Shown here: positions 24,382-32,670 of the stretch, piece after piece
Layout of the letters: every line of letters begins with the position of its first letter
Numbering within the stretch: the stretch's first letter is position 1
Assembly (NCBI RefSeq): GCF_041051975.1
Contig: NZ_CP163435.1
Location: 9,702,501-9,766,500 of the forward strand
Source of the DNA: Streptomyces sp. R21
Lineage (GTDB): Bacteria; Actinomycetota; Actinomycetes; Streptomycetales; Streptomycetaceae
DNA: 64,000 nucleotides
Direction: 5' to 3'
Notes under the pieces: generated by a model
The model's input: only the letters and a program-made list of their open reading frames with translations
Databases searched by the model: none
What the model was told of the DNA's origin: nothing
Made by a program: the position numbers and the translations under genes

Positions 24382-27054
24382 CTACGACGCCGACTGAGCG
24401 GTGGCGGCCCCGTCCCCGCCGTAGTACGCCGCGCGCATGAGCTCCTGCATGTCGTCGAGCATGGGCATGCGGGGGTTGGCGGGGGCGCACTGGTCCTCGT
24501 AGGCGTTGAGGGACTGTTGGGGGAGGGAGCCGAGGAAGGTGTGCTCGTCGACGCCGACGGCGTGGAACGACGGCTCGATGCCGACGGCTTCGCGGAGCCG
24601 CTCCACGGCGGTGGCGAGGGACTCGACGCCCTCGGCCGGTGTCGCGGCCGCCAGGCCCAGGCTGCGGGCGATGTCCTGGAAGCGCTCGGGGGCCCGGTAG
24701 TGCTCGTACTTGGGCCAGCCGGTGAGCTTGCCGGGGACGGTGCCGTTGTAGCGGATGACGTGCGGCAGCAGGACGGCGTTGGTGCGGCCGTGGGCGATGT
24801 GGAACGTGGCGCCGAGGGTGTGCGACATGGCGTGGACGATGCCGAGGAAGGCGTTGCCGAAGGCCATTCCGGCGATGGTACCCGCGTTGTGCACCTTCTC
24901 CTGGGCGTCGGGCCGGTTCGCACGGTCGGTCACGGCCGCTTCGAGGTTGTCGAACACGAGCCGGATCGCGTGCAGGGCGGGGCCGTCGGTGAAGTCGTTG
25001 GCGTACACGGAGACGTACGCCTCGATGGCGTGCGTGAGGGCGTCGAAGCCGCTGTCGGCAGCCAGGGCCGGCGGCAGGTCGCCGACGAGCATCGGGTCGA
25101 CGATGGCCACGCTGGGCGTGAGGGCGTAGTCGGCCAGCGGGTACTTCTTGCCGGTCGCGGGATCGGAGATGACCGCGAACGGAGTGACCTCGGCGCCGGT
25201 ACCCGAGGTGGTCGGGATGCACACCAGGCGGGCGCGCTCGCCGAGCACCGGGAAGCGGAAGGCCCGCTTGCGGATGTCGGAGAACTTGTGCCGCATGTCC
25301 GCGAAGTCGATGTCGGGCTGCTCGTACAGGAGCCACATCACCTTGGCGGCGTCCATCGGCGAGCCGCCGCCGAGCGCGATGATGACGTCCGGGCGGAACT
25401 CGCGCATCAGGGCGGCGCCGCGCTGGACGGAGTCGATGCTCGGCTCCGGCTCCACGTTGTCGATGACCTGGACGGTCACCGCTTCGTGACGCCGCTGCAG
25501 GACGCGGCCGATCCGGTCGACGAAGCCGAGGCGGGTCATGGTCGCGTCGGTGACGATGGTGACGCGGTGGACGTCCGGCATGGACGCCAGATAGCGGATG
25601 GACCCCGGCTCGAAATAGATCTTCGGCGGAACCTTGAACCACTGCAGGTTGTTGTGACGGCTGCTGACCCGCTTGATGTTCAGCAGGTTCGCGGCGGAGA
25701 CGTTGTTGGACACCGAGGTGCTGCCCCAGGAACCGCAGCCCAGCGTCAGTGACGGCAGCAGACTGTTGTAGATGCCGCCGATGGCGCCCTGCGACGAGGG
25801 CGCGTTGACGATGATCCGTACCGTCTTCATGCGCGTGCCGTACGCCTCCGCGAGCGCGCTGTCGCCGGTGTGGATGACCGCGCTGTGCCCCTGCCCGTGG
25901 AAGGCGACCATGTCGGCTGCCAGGTCGAAGCCCTGTTGCCGGGAGCCGGCCCGCAGCACGGTGAGCACGGGGCACAGCTTCTCGCGGGTCAGCGGCTCGT
26001 CGGGACCGACCCGGCCCGCCTCGACGAGGATGATCGAGGTGTCGGCGGGCACGGTGAACCCGGCCTGCTCGGCTATCCACACCGGGCTCCGGCCGACGGC
26101 CGCGGCGTTCACCTTCGGTTCGCAGCCGCTGTTGGAGGCGTCCACGGGAAACAGGAACGCCTCCAGCTTCGCCTTCTCCTCGGCGCCGGCCAGATAGGCG
26201 TGCAGGGTGCGGAACTCGGCCAGCGCCGCGTCGTAGATCTCCGTGTCCAGGATGACGGCCTGCTCGGAGGCGCAGATCATGCCGTTGTCGAACGCCTTGG
26301 ACAGGACGAGGTCATTGACCGCCCGGCGCAGATCGGCGCTCTTGTGGACGTAGGCGGGGACGTTGCCGGCACCGACGCCGAGCGCCGGCTTTCCCGCCGA
26401 GTAGGCCGCCTTGACCATGGCGTTGCCGCCGGTGGCGAGGATCAGCGAGACGCCCGGGTGCTCCATGAGGACGCGTGTCGCCTCGATCGACGGCGTCTCG
26501 ATCCACTGCACACAGTGTTCGGGGGCGCCCGCGGCGACCGCGGCGTCGCGCACGACGCGAGCTGCCTCCGCACTGCACCGCTGGGCCGAGGGGTGGAAGG
26601 CGAAGACGATCGGGTTGCGGGTCTTCAGCGCCATCAGGGCCTTGAAGATCGTGGTGGAGGTGGGGTTGGTGACCGGGGTGACCGCGCACAGCACGCCGAC
26701 CGGTTCGGCGATCTCGATGATGTCGTCGATGTCGTCGCGCGCGATGACCCCCACGGTCCGCATGCTGCCCATGCTGTGCGTGACGTGTTCGCACGCGAAC
26801 AGGTTCTTGGCGGCCTTGTCCTCGAAGACACCGCGGCCGGTCTCCTCCACGGCCAGCCGGGCCAGCCCGGTGTGCTGGTCCAGGGCGGCGACCGAGGCCT
26901 TCTTGACGATGTGGTCGATCCGCTCCTGCGTGAGGTCCTCGTAGTCGGCCAGCGCCTTCAGCCCGCCGGCGACCAACCGGTCCACGGCGATGGCGGTGTC
27001 CGACGGTGCGCCTTCTTGGGCGGCGGAACGGGTCCGGGCGTCGTGTCGGGTCAT
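24382..27054 (-). CDS. adhE: Bifunctional acetaldehyde-CoA/alcohol dehydrogenase
   Basis: An 890-residue AdhE of normal length (E. coli 891). The N-terminal half is a CoA-acylating aldehyde dehydrogenase with catalytic Cys261 in NGMICASEQAV. The C-terminal half is an iron alcohol dehydrogenase with GGGSPMDAAKVMW, DALTHAIEAYVS and HAMSHTLGATFHIAHG as NAD and Fe sites. It reduces acetyl-CoA to ethanol, using two NADH. The ATG at 27054 has GGAGG 10 nt upstream; an ATG three codons earlier abuts the ribosome site. Fermentative AdhE in an otherwise aerobic genus fits the hypoxia theme. DosR-like boxes lie 130-180 bp upstream. Confidence 0.95.
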   Translation of the reverse strand: MTRHDARTRSAAQEGAPSDTAIAVDRLVAGGLKALADYEDLTQERIDHIVKKASVAALDQHTGLARLAVEETGRGVFEDKAAKNLFACEHVTHSMGSMRTVGVIARDDIDDIIEIAEPVGVLCAVTPVTNPTSTTIFKALMALKTRNPIVFAFHPSAQRCSAEAARVVRDAAVAAGAPEHCVQWIETPSIEATRVLMEHPGVSLILATGGNAMVKAAYSAGKPALGVGAGNVPAYVHKSADLRRAVNDLVLSKAFDNGMICASEQAVILDTEIYDAALAEFRTLHAYLAGAEEKAKLEAFLFPVDASNSGCEPKVNAAAVGRSPVWIAEQAGFTVPADTSIILVEAGRVGPDEPLTREKLCPVLTVLRAGSRQQGFDLAADMVAFHGQGHSAVIHTGDSALAEAYGTRMKTVRIIVNAPSSQGAIGGIYNSLLPSLTLGCGSWGSTSVSNNVSAANLLNIKRVSSRHNNLQWFKVPPKIYFEPGSIRYLASMPDVHRVTIVTDATMTRLGFVDRIGRVLQRRHEAVTVQVIDNVEPEPSIDSVQRGAALMREFRPDVIIALGGGSPMDAAKVMWLLYEQPDIDFADMRHKFSDIRKRAFRFPVLGERARLVCIPTTSGTGAEVTPFAVISDPATGKKYPLADYALTPSVAIVDPMLVGDLPPALAADSGFDALTHAIEAYVSVYANDFTDGPALHAIRLVFDNLEAAVTDRANRPDAQEKVHNAGTIAGMAFGNAFLGIVHAMSHTLGATFHIAHGRTNAVLLPHVIRYNGTVPGKLTGWPKYEHYRAPERFQDIARSLGLAAATPAEGVESLATAVERLREAVGIEPSFHAVGVDEHTFLGSLPQQSLNAYEDQCAPANPRMPMLDDMQELMRAAYYGGDGAATAQSAS

Positions 27055-27180
27055 TGCGGTCATGCCTCCGTGGTCGGGATCGGCGCGGCGAGCGCGGGCG
27101 GGGAGCGGCACCCTGAGGGAGGGGTGCCGCTCCCCACCACCACCGTCTCCCGCGCCCGTTGCGCTCACCCAGGTACCGAC

Positions 27181-27230
27181 GGTCCCGAACAGGGCCTGTC
27201 CGGCCTCGCCCGAAGGGGGCCGAACGGGAC
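27181..27230. promoter_or_regulatory. DosR-like boxes upstream of adhE
   Basis: GGGGCCGAACGGGAC (27216-27230) matches the box found elsewhere in the island. GGTCCCGAACAGGGC (27181-27195) is a looser copy. Both lie 127-177 bp before the adhE start, near the 3' end of the upstream CBS gene. Confidence 0.45.
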
Positions 27231-27280
27231 CGGTGAACAGGGACCACCGGACTCGCGGTCGCGTCACCGCGAGGCAGTGG

Positions 27281-28006
27281 TCACCGTTCCGGGAGCCACG
27301 GGTGCTGGACCCTGTGGGACGGGTGCTTCGCGGGCGCGTGGATGTCGTCGACGCGGTAGGTCAGGCTGTTCATCACGCCCACCACCCCGTCCACCCGCCA
27401 GGTCAGCTGGATCGCGCGCGGGATGTCGCTGCGGTGTTCCAGCCGCCCCTCCAGCGTGACCATCCCCTCGTGGACCGTCACGAAGACGGTGCGGGGTGGC
27501 AAGTCCATGGCACGGGTGACGACTTCGTCGAGGACGTCCTGCCGGATCTCGTCGTCCGTCCGCAGGAAGACCCGCAGCAGGTCGTGCCGCGTGGCGATGC
27601 CGATCAGCCGGTCCTCCTCGTCCACCACCACAAGCCGCTCGATGTGATGACGCTCCATCACCCGCGCCGCGTCCGCGATGCGTTGCTCCGGATGCACGGT
27701 GACGGCCGGCGTCGACATCAGCTGCCCCGCGGTCGTCGCGCGAGCCTTGACGGCCGCTCCGCGCGTGGTGCGCCGCAGCGCCGGCATGCGCAGCCGGTGC
27801 CCGGCGTCCCGCTCGGCACGGGCCGCCTGTCCACGGATCAGGTCGGACTCCGAGATGACCCCCACAACCTTGTCGTCGTGGTCGACCACGGGCAGTCCGC
27901 TGATGCGGTGCCCGTCCATGAGCCGGGCCACTTCCTTGAACGACATCTCCCGGCGCGCTTCGACGACGTCACCTGTCATCACCTCGCCGACGGTGCGAGT
28001 CCTCAC
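27281..28006 (-). CDS. Tandem CBS domain plus BON domain protein
   Basis: A 241-residue protein. CBS1 (about 1-60) has VGEVMTGDVVEARREMSF and ISGLPVVDHDDKVVGVISESDL; CBS2 (about 95-155) has AGQLMSTPAVTVHPEQ and IERLVVVDEEDRLIGIATRHDLL; a BON domain (about 165-235) follows with VTVHEGMVTLEGRLEHRSD. CBS pairs bind adenine nucleotides, and BON domains are usually found near membranes. GGAGG lies 8 nt before the GTG; an upstream in-frame ATG lacks such a site. Similar CBS proteins are hypoxia-induced in mycobacteria. It is divergent from gap and precedes adhE by 226 bp. Confidence 0.9.
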   Translation of the reverse strand: MRTRTVGEVMTGDVVEARREMSFKEVARLMDGHRISGLPVVDHDDKVVGVISESDLIRGQAARAERDAGHRLRMPALRRTTRGAAVKARATTAGQLMSTPAVTVHPEQRIADAARVMERHHIERLVVVDEEDRLIGIATRHDLLRVFLRTDDEIRQDVLDEVVTRAMDLPPRTVFVTVHEGMVTLEGRLEHRSDIPRAIQLTWRVDGVVGVMNSLTYRVDDIHAPAKHPSHRVQHPWLPER

Positions 28007-28152
28007 GGCGTCCACCTCCTCCACTGGGGCGAGAGCGCGGAGTCCTGCTCCCACGCCTGCGGGTCGCCTCCCCGAGGGGAGGCGGACCCCGATGCCCCTT
28101 CAGCCTCGCTCCCTGAACCCCCGGCGGGGGAGGGGCCGACCTTCCCCCGACC

Positions 28153-28197
28153 AGGGCCGAAGTGCCTTCCGTTCCCGGCCGCCGGGCCGAACGTCCC
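28153..28197 (+). promoter_or_regulatory. DosR-like boxes between the CBS gene and gap
   Basis: AGGGCCGAAGTGCCT (28153-28167) and CGGGCCGAACGTCCC (28183-28197), 30 bp apart, lie midway between the divergent CBS-BON and GAPDH genes. The second keeps both GGG and GTCCC half-sites of the mycobacterial DosR core. Confidence 0.6.
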
Positions 28198-28289
28198 TTC
28201 GATCGTCCCCGTACGGCCCCTGCCCGACCGGAAGGCGGGCCCGCAGGCTGACAGCGCACACCAGACATCCACCGGGAGGGCGGCAAGCC

Positions 28290-29318
28290 ATGAGCGTGCG
28301 CGTGGGAATCAACGGCTTCGGGCGCATCGGACGCAACTACCTGCGCAGCGCGCTGGAGCGCGCGGAGACCAGGACCGGCACGGCCATCGAGGTGATCGCG
28401 GTCAACGACGTCACCTCACCTGAGGCGCTGGCCCATCTCCTCACGTACGACTCGACCTACGGGCGGCTACGCCGCACCGTCGAGCACGACGACACCTCTC
28501 TCACGGTGGACGGCCATCGCATCGTGGTCACCGCCGAGCGCGACCCCGCGGCGCTGTCCTGGGGCGAACACGGCGTGGACGTGGTGATCGAGTCGACCGG
28601 CCGCTTCCGCACCCGCGCGGACGCCGGACGGCATCTGGCGGCGGGCGCCCGCAAGGTGCTCCTGTCCGTGCCGGGCAAGGACGTCGACGCCACGCTCGTC
28701 ATGGGCGTCAACGAGGGCACGTACGACCCGGACCATCACCACGTGGTGTCCAACGCGTCGTGCACGACCAACTGCGTCGCGCCGATGGTGAAGGTACTCG
28801 ACGAGCACTTCGGCCTCGTCAAGGGACTGATGACCACCATCCATGGCTACACCAATGACCAGGTGGTCCTCGACGGCCCGCACAAGGACCCGCGCCGTGG
28901 CCGTACCGCCGCCGTCAACATCATCCCGACCAGCACCGGAGCCGCCCGTGCGGTCGGCCTCGTGCTGCCCGAGCTGGCGGGCACGCTGGACGGCATCGCC
29001 GTGCGCGTTCCGGTCGAGGACGGCTCCCTGACCGACCTGAGCGTGGTGCTCGAACGGCCCGTGACCGCCGACGAGGTCAACGCCGCGTTCCGCGAGGCGG
29101 CCGACGGGCCGCTGAAGGGAATCCTGCGGGTGTCCGACGCCCCGATCGTCTCCCGGGACATCGTCGGCGACCCCGCCTCCTGCGTCCTGGACGCACCGCT
29201 GACCCAGGCGCACGGCGACCTGGTGAAGGTCTTCGGCTGGTACGACAACGAGTGGGGCTACACCAACCGGCTCCTCGACCTCACCGAATACGTCGCCGCC
29301 CGACTCCCCCGGAAGTGA
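28290..29318 (+). CDS. gap: Type I glyceraldehyde-3-phosphate dehydrogenase
   Basis: A 342-residue glycolytic enzyme oxidising GAP to 1,3-bisphosphoglycerate. NAD motif GINGFGRIGRNYLRSAL at 6-22, active-site Cys158 in SNASCTTNCVAP, the catalytic His in THGY-type TTIHGYTNDQ, and the phosphate-binding TSTGAA. GGGAGGG lies 9 nt before the ATG. Streptomyces usually has other gap genes in central metabolism, so this copy next to CBS/AdhE is probably a condition-specific paralogue. DosR-like boxes precede it. Confidence 0.95.
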   Translation: MSVRVGINGFGRIGRNYLRSALERAETRTGTAIEVIAVNDVTSPEALAHLLTYDSTYGRLRRTVEHDDTSLTVDGHRIVVTAERDPAALSWGEHGVDVVIESTGRFRTRADAGRHLAAGARKVLLSVPGKDVDATLVMGVNEGTYDPDHHHVVSNASCTTNCVAPMVKVLDEHFGLVKGLMTTIHGYTNDQVVLDGPHKDPRRGRTAAVNIIPTSTGAARAVGLVLPELAGTLDGIAVRVPVEDGSLTDLSVVLERPVTADEVNAAFREAADGPLKGILRVSDAPIVSRDIVGDPASCVLDAPLTQAHGDLVKVFGWYDNEWGYTNRLLDLTEYVAARLPRK

Positions 29319-29354
29319 GCGGGGGCCCCGCGCACGAAGGACGGGCCGTCGGCG

Positions 29355-29705
29355 TCACTCCGCCGCCCCCGACATGCGCAGGGCGAGCTGCTGCAGGAGG
29401 TCGGCCGTGGTGATGTCGGTGCGTCCCGCGTCGTGCACCTCGGAGAGCTCGGAGAAGAGGAAGGCGAAGGCGCCCACGAGCGAGATGGTCGCGGGCAGGT
29501 AGGCGTCCGCGACCGCCTGACCCGCCTCCGCGGGGCCCGCGTCACCGGGCACCTCGACCCGGGGGAAGACCTCCGTGACGAGCGCGCCGAGCTGGGTCTC
29601 GCCCGGGTCGACTGCGGCGCTCTCGTCCAGGGCGATCCTGCGTGCCATCGCGTTGGTCTCGGTGAGCACGGCGATGGCGCGCAGGATGATCTCCGTCTGT
29701 TCCAT
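29355..29705 (-). CDS. Small protein of unknown function
   Basis: A 116-residue acidic, Ala-rich, mostly helical protein (MEQTEIILRAIAVLTETNAM...). A hydrophobic stretch ATISLVGAFAFLFSELSE lies near 73-90. I do not recognise a family. Its ATG has no ribosome site, but TAGGCT lies 6 nt upstream, where a -10 would give a leaderless mRNA. It is convergent with gap. Confidence 0.65.
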   Translation of the reverse strand: MEQTEIILRAIAVLTETNAMARRIALDESAAVDPGETQLGALVTEVFPRVEVPGDAGPAEAGQAVADAYLPATISLVGAFAFLFSELSEVHDAGRTDITTADLLQQLALRMSGAAE

Positions 29706-29741
29706 GCGGAGAGCCTAGATGTGCCGGAACCGCTTGTGGAC
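29706..29741 (-). promoter_or_regulatory. Candidate leaderless promoter
   Basis: On the minus strand TAGGCT (29717-29712) ends 6 nt before the ATG at 29705, with a weak -35 (TCCACA-like) about 17 nt further upstream. Transcription would start at or beside the A of the start codon, consistent with the missing ribosome site. Confidence 0.4.
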
Positions 29742-29869
29742 AGGGGAGTCGTCATTCCCGGGTTCGACGCCGAACAGACACGTCCTGACACCGGCGCGGC
29801 CGGGATGGTAGAAGCGATCATGACCAACTTCCGAAGTTCCTCCCCCTCTTCCCCTCAGGCGGGCCTGCG

Positions 29870-30532
29870 ATGACCGCGGGCATCGACACCCCCGACAGCC
29901 GCGGCCGTACCGGACTCGACCGCACCGGCCTGGACCTCACCGGGAACGCGCGGGTGAAGGTGCGGGACGTGAAGCTGCTGTCCTGCTACTGGTACGTCGA
30001 ACGCACCACTACCTTCGACTTCCAGCACGCCGACGGCACCTGGAGCACTCAGCAGCGCGAGACGCACGACCGCGGCAACGGGGCCACGCTCCTGCTGTAC
30101 GACGCCGAGCGCGAAACCGTGCTGCTCACACGGCAGTTCCGCTATCCCGTGTACGTCAACGGACACCCGGACGGCATGCTGATCGAGACGCCGGGCGGGC
30201 TCCTCGACGAGGAGGACGAGCATCCCGAGGTCGCCGTACGCCGCGAGGTCGTGGAGGAGACTGGGCACACCATCGGCGCGATCGAGCATGTCTTCGACGT
30301 CTACATGAGCCCCGGTTCGGTCACCGAGCGGGTGAGTTTCTACGCCGCCTCGTACGGCCCCTCGACCCGCACGCACGAGGGCGGGGGACTGGACGAGGAG
30401 GGCGAGGACATCGAACTGGTCGAACTGCCCTTCCGCCGGGCCCTGGAGATGATCCGCTCCGGTGAGATCGCCGACGCGAAGACCATCATGCTGCTGCAAT
30501 GGGCAGCCCTGGAGGGGCCGTTCGCCTCGTGA
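29870..30532 (+). CDS. NUDIX hydrolase (nucleoside-diphosphate-sugar type)
   Basis: A 220-residue pyrophosphohydrolase. The Nudix box runs from GGLLDEEDE to RREVVEETG at about 106-130, with the one-residue-longer spacing seen in NudK/ADP-sugar members. The beta-rich N-terminus with LLTRQFRYPVYVNG is typical of the GDP-mannose/ADP-ribose pyrophosphatase branch. The start overlaps a possible 17-codon leader ORF (29820-29873) as ATGA. The exact substrate is not assignable by eye. Confidence 0.9.
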   Translation: MTAGIDTPDSRGRTGLDRTGLDLTGNARVKVRDVKLLSCYWYVERTTTFDFQHADGTWSTQQRETHDRGNGATLLLYDAERETVLLTRQFRYPVYVNGHPDGMLIETPGGLLDEEDEHPEVAVRREVVEETGHTIGAIEHVFDVYMSPGSVTERVSFYAASYGPSTRTHEGGGLDEEGEDIELVELPFRRALEMIRSGEIADAKTIMLLQWAALEGPFAS

Positions 30533-30561
30533 GGGCCCCGGTGTCCCTCCTGTTCACGGGC

Positions 30562-30593
30562 CTTGACTTGCAGTGCACTCCAAGACGCAGACT
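30562..30593 (+). promoter_or_regulatory. MerR-type operator-promoter
   Basis: CTTGACTTGCAGTGCACTCC followed by AAG forms an imperfect dyad (16 of 23 positions symmetrical) starting on a -35 TTGACT (30563-30568), with a weak -10 CAGACT 19 bp further. A long-spaced promoter with an operator in the spacer is the hallmark of MerR-family activation. No merR gene is in the window. Confidence 0.55.
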
Positions 30594-30638
30594 CCGTTCC
30601 GGGCCCGCGGAAAGCGGTCCCGAACCGGAGGGGACACC

Positions 30639-31625
30639 ATGAAGTACCGCACCATAGGCACCGATCCGACGACCCGCCGCGAGGTGAGCGTGCTCGCCCT
30701 GGGGGCGATGCTGTTCGGTTCGATGACGGACGAGAAGACGTCCTTCGCCGTGCTGGACCGCTATGTCGAGGCCGGTGGGAACTTCATCGACACCTCCGAC
30801 AACTACGCGTTCTGGGTGGACGGCAGCCAGGGCGGGCACAGCGAGAAGTTGCTCGGCCGCTGGCTGCGCAGCCGCGGCATCGGCAACGAGGTCGTCGTCG
30901 CCACCAAGCTCGGCGCCCGCCCGCTGGCTCCCGGCACCAGCTACACCGACAACCCGGAGGGGCTCTCGGCGAAGGTGATCCGCGAGGCGGCCGAACGCAG
31001 TCGGGAGCGGCTCGGCGTGGAGCGGCTGGATCTGCTGTACGCGCACATCGAGGATTCGACCGTGCCGTTGCAGGAAACCGTCGAGGGCTTCGCCGAGCTG
31101 GTCGCGGAGGGCACCGTGGGCCTGCTCGGAGCGAGCAACCACGCCGTCTGGCGGGTGGAGCGGGCCCGCGCCGTGGCCGCCGCGGCCGGTCTGCCCGGCT
31201 ACGAGATCCTCCAGTACCAGCACAGCCATCTGCGGCCCCGCACCGACATTCCGACCGAGCTCTTCCCGGACGGCAGCCTCGGCGGAGCCTCGGGAGAACT
31301 GCTCGGCTATCTGCGTGCCGAGCCCGCCCTGACCCTTGTCGCGTACTCGCCGCTGCTCGGCGGCGCCTACGCCCGCCAGGACAAGCCGCTCGCGCCCGAC
31401 TACGACCACCCGGGCACCCCGGCCCGCCTCGCCGTCCTGCGGGACGTGGCCGAGGAGACGGGCGCGAGCGTCAACCAGGTGGTGCTCGCCTGGCAGATCG
31501 GCGGCGAGCTTCCGGTGATCCCGCTGGCCGGCGCGTCCTCGGTGGCCCAGCTGGAGGAGAACCTGGCCGCGGTGGAGCTGGAACTGACACCGGACCAGCG
31601 GGCACGGCTGGACGCGGCCCACTGA
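30639..31625 (+). CDS. Aldo/keto reductase
   Basis: A 328-residue NADPH-dependent TIM-barrel reductase. The tetrad is visible: Asp in FIDTSDNYAFW, Tyr in DNYAF, Lys in VVVATKLGARP and His in LLYAHIEDST. The C-terminal cofactor segment is VIPLAGASSVAQLEENLAA. The ATG is preceded by GGAGGGG. The MerR-type promoter directly upstream suggests induction by a reactive small molecule. It is convergent with the DUF899 gene. Confidence 0.93.
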   Translation: MKYRTIGTDPTTRREVSVLALGAMLFGSMTDEKTSFAVLDRYVEAGGNFIDTSDNYAFWVDGSQGGHSEKLLGRWLRSRGIGNEVVVATKLGARPLAPGTSYTDNPEGLSAKVIREAAERSRERLGVERLDLLYAHIEDSTVPLQETVEGFAELVAEGTVGLLGASNHAVWRVERARAVAAAAGLPGYEILQYQHSHLRPRTDIPTELFPDGSLGGASGELLGYLRAEPALTLVAYSPLLGGAYARQDKPLAPDYDHPGTPARLAVLRDVAEETGASVNQVVLAWQIGGELPVIPLAGASSVAQLEENLAAVELELTPDQRARLDAAH

Positions 31626-31635
31626 GCACACATCT

Positions 31636-31650
31636 GCCGACGCCGTCGGC
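31636..31650. terminator. Short hairpin between convergent genes
   Basis: GCCGAC-GCC-GTCGGC, a 6-bp stem in the 34-bp gap between the aldo/keto reductase and DUF899 genes. Weak, but the only candidate. Confidence 0.4.
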
Positions 31651-31659
31651 GAAGGCGAG

Positions 31660-32442
31660 TCAGTGGTGGTGGCCGCGTCGGCCGAGGGTCTCCACGGGGG
31701 GCGCGCCGGGGCGGGTCCACTGCGGCACGGGGCGGCTGGTCGGACCCCAGGTGGCGTTCCCGTCCGCGTCCGAACGCCAGGACCAGCATGCGGCGAGCCC
31801 CTCGGGCCAGCCCTTGGGGTTGTCCTCCCATGCCTCACCACGGCCGTAGGGCGTCATGTCGAGCAGGCCGAGGGAGCCATTGGCCCGCTCGTTGCCGCGG
31901 CCGGTCGTGGAGTAGGTGAGGAACACACGGTCGCCGTCGCGCAGGAAGGAGGTGAGGTAACCCATGCTGCCGCCGGCCGGCCCGTCCACGTCGCGCACCG
32001 AGTACCAGGGCTGGGTGTAGCCCATGAACTCGACATAGGGGGCCACCTCGTCCCACGCGCCCGTCGTCAGCACGGCGAACGAGACGCCGCGGGCGTTGAG
32101 GTAGACCGCATCGTCGATGTGCCAGGCCGTGGTGGTGCAGCCCTCGCACTGGCCCTGGTGCGGCGTGCCGTCGTACCACATGTGCTTGTAGACCACGAGC
32201 TCGTCGCGACCCTGGAACAGGTCGAGGAACGGGACCGGACCGTCGGGTCCGACGACCTCCACCGTCCCGTCGAACTCCACCATCGGCAGTCGGCGGCGGG
32301 CCGCGGCGATGGCGTCGCCCTCGTGGGTGTGGGCCTTCTCGCGGATCAGCAGCTCGTCGCGGGCGGCCTGCCAGGTGGCCAGGTCGACGAGGGGCGGGCG
32401 GCCGGGCTGCGCGGGGGCCGGGTCGTGCGGCGTGGTCGTCAT
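31660..32442 (-). CDS. DUF899 thioredoxin-like protein
   Basis: A 260-residue DUF899-family protein. The landmarks are ARDELLIREKAHTHEGDAIA-type N-terminus, FLDLFQGRDELVVYKHMW, a Cys-x-x-Cys in QCEGCTTTAWH, and YSTTGRGNERANGSLGLLDM. The fold is thioredoxin-like, but function is not established. It ends in GRRGHHH. GGAGG precedes the ATG by 4 nt. It is divergent from the MBL-fold gene and convergent with the aldo/keto reductase. Confidence 0.85.
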   Translation of the reverse strand: MTTTPHDPAPAQPGRPPLVDLATWQAARDELLIREKAHTHEGDAIAAARRRLPMVEFDGTVEVVGPDGPVPFLDLFQGRDELVVYKHMWYDGTPHQGQCEGCTTTAWHIDDAVYLNARGVSFAVLTTGAWDEVAPYVEFMGYTQPWYSVRDVDGPAGGSMGYLTSFLRDGDRVFLTYSTTGRGNERANGSLGLLDMTPYGRGEAWEDNPKGWPEGLAACWSWRSDADGNATWGPTSRPVPQWTRPGAPPVETLGRRGHHH

Positions 32443-32670
32443 GTGTCCTCCGAGGTGTCTCGTGCCGGGCAGCGTCGTACGACGTTCTGTGACCGTCACC
32501 AGAACAGACTCGCGCCCCGGCCGGAACTCATCGCAGCAAGGGCACCCGTCTTCGGCCGATGGGGCGATCGCCGCATGCCGCCCGGTCCCGCGGATGCGAC
32601 GGGACCGGCCGGGGGCGACGATGGAGATGGCAGCCGTGAGCGATCACCCCTGGGGGCTCGGAGGTGCGCC

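Noticed and set aside
29319..29335. GCGGGGGCCCCGC palindrome after gap as terminator
   Set aside because: No loop is possible and the stem is short; not a convincing terminator.
30533..30549. AGGGCCCCGGTGTCCCT, a DosR-box look-alike before the aldo/keto reductase
   Set aside because: Lacks the central CGAA, and half-site spacing is altered; adjacent MerR-type promoter explains the region better.
32474..32483. GTCGTACGAC palindrome between DUF899 and MBL genes
   Set aside because: Ten bases of a common GC-rich palindrome, without a regulator nearby; could be chance.
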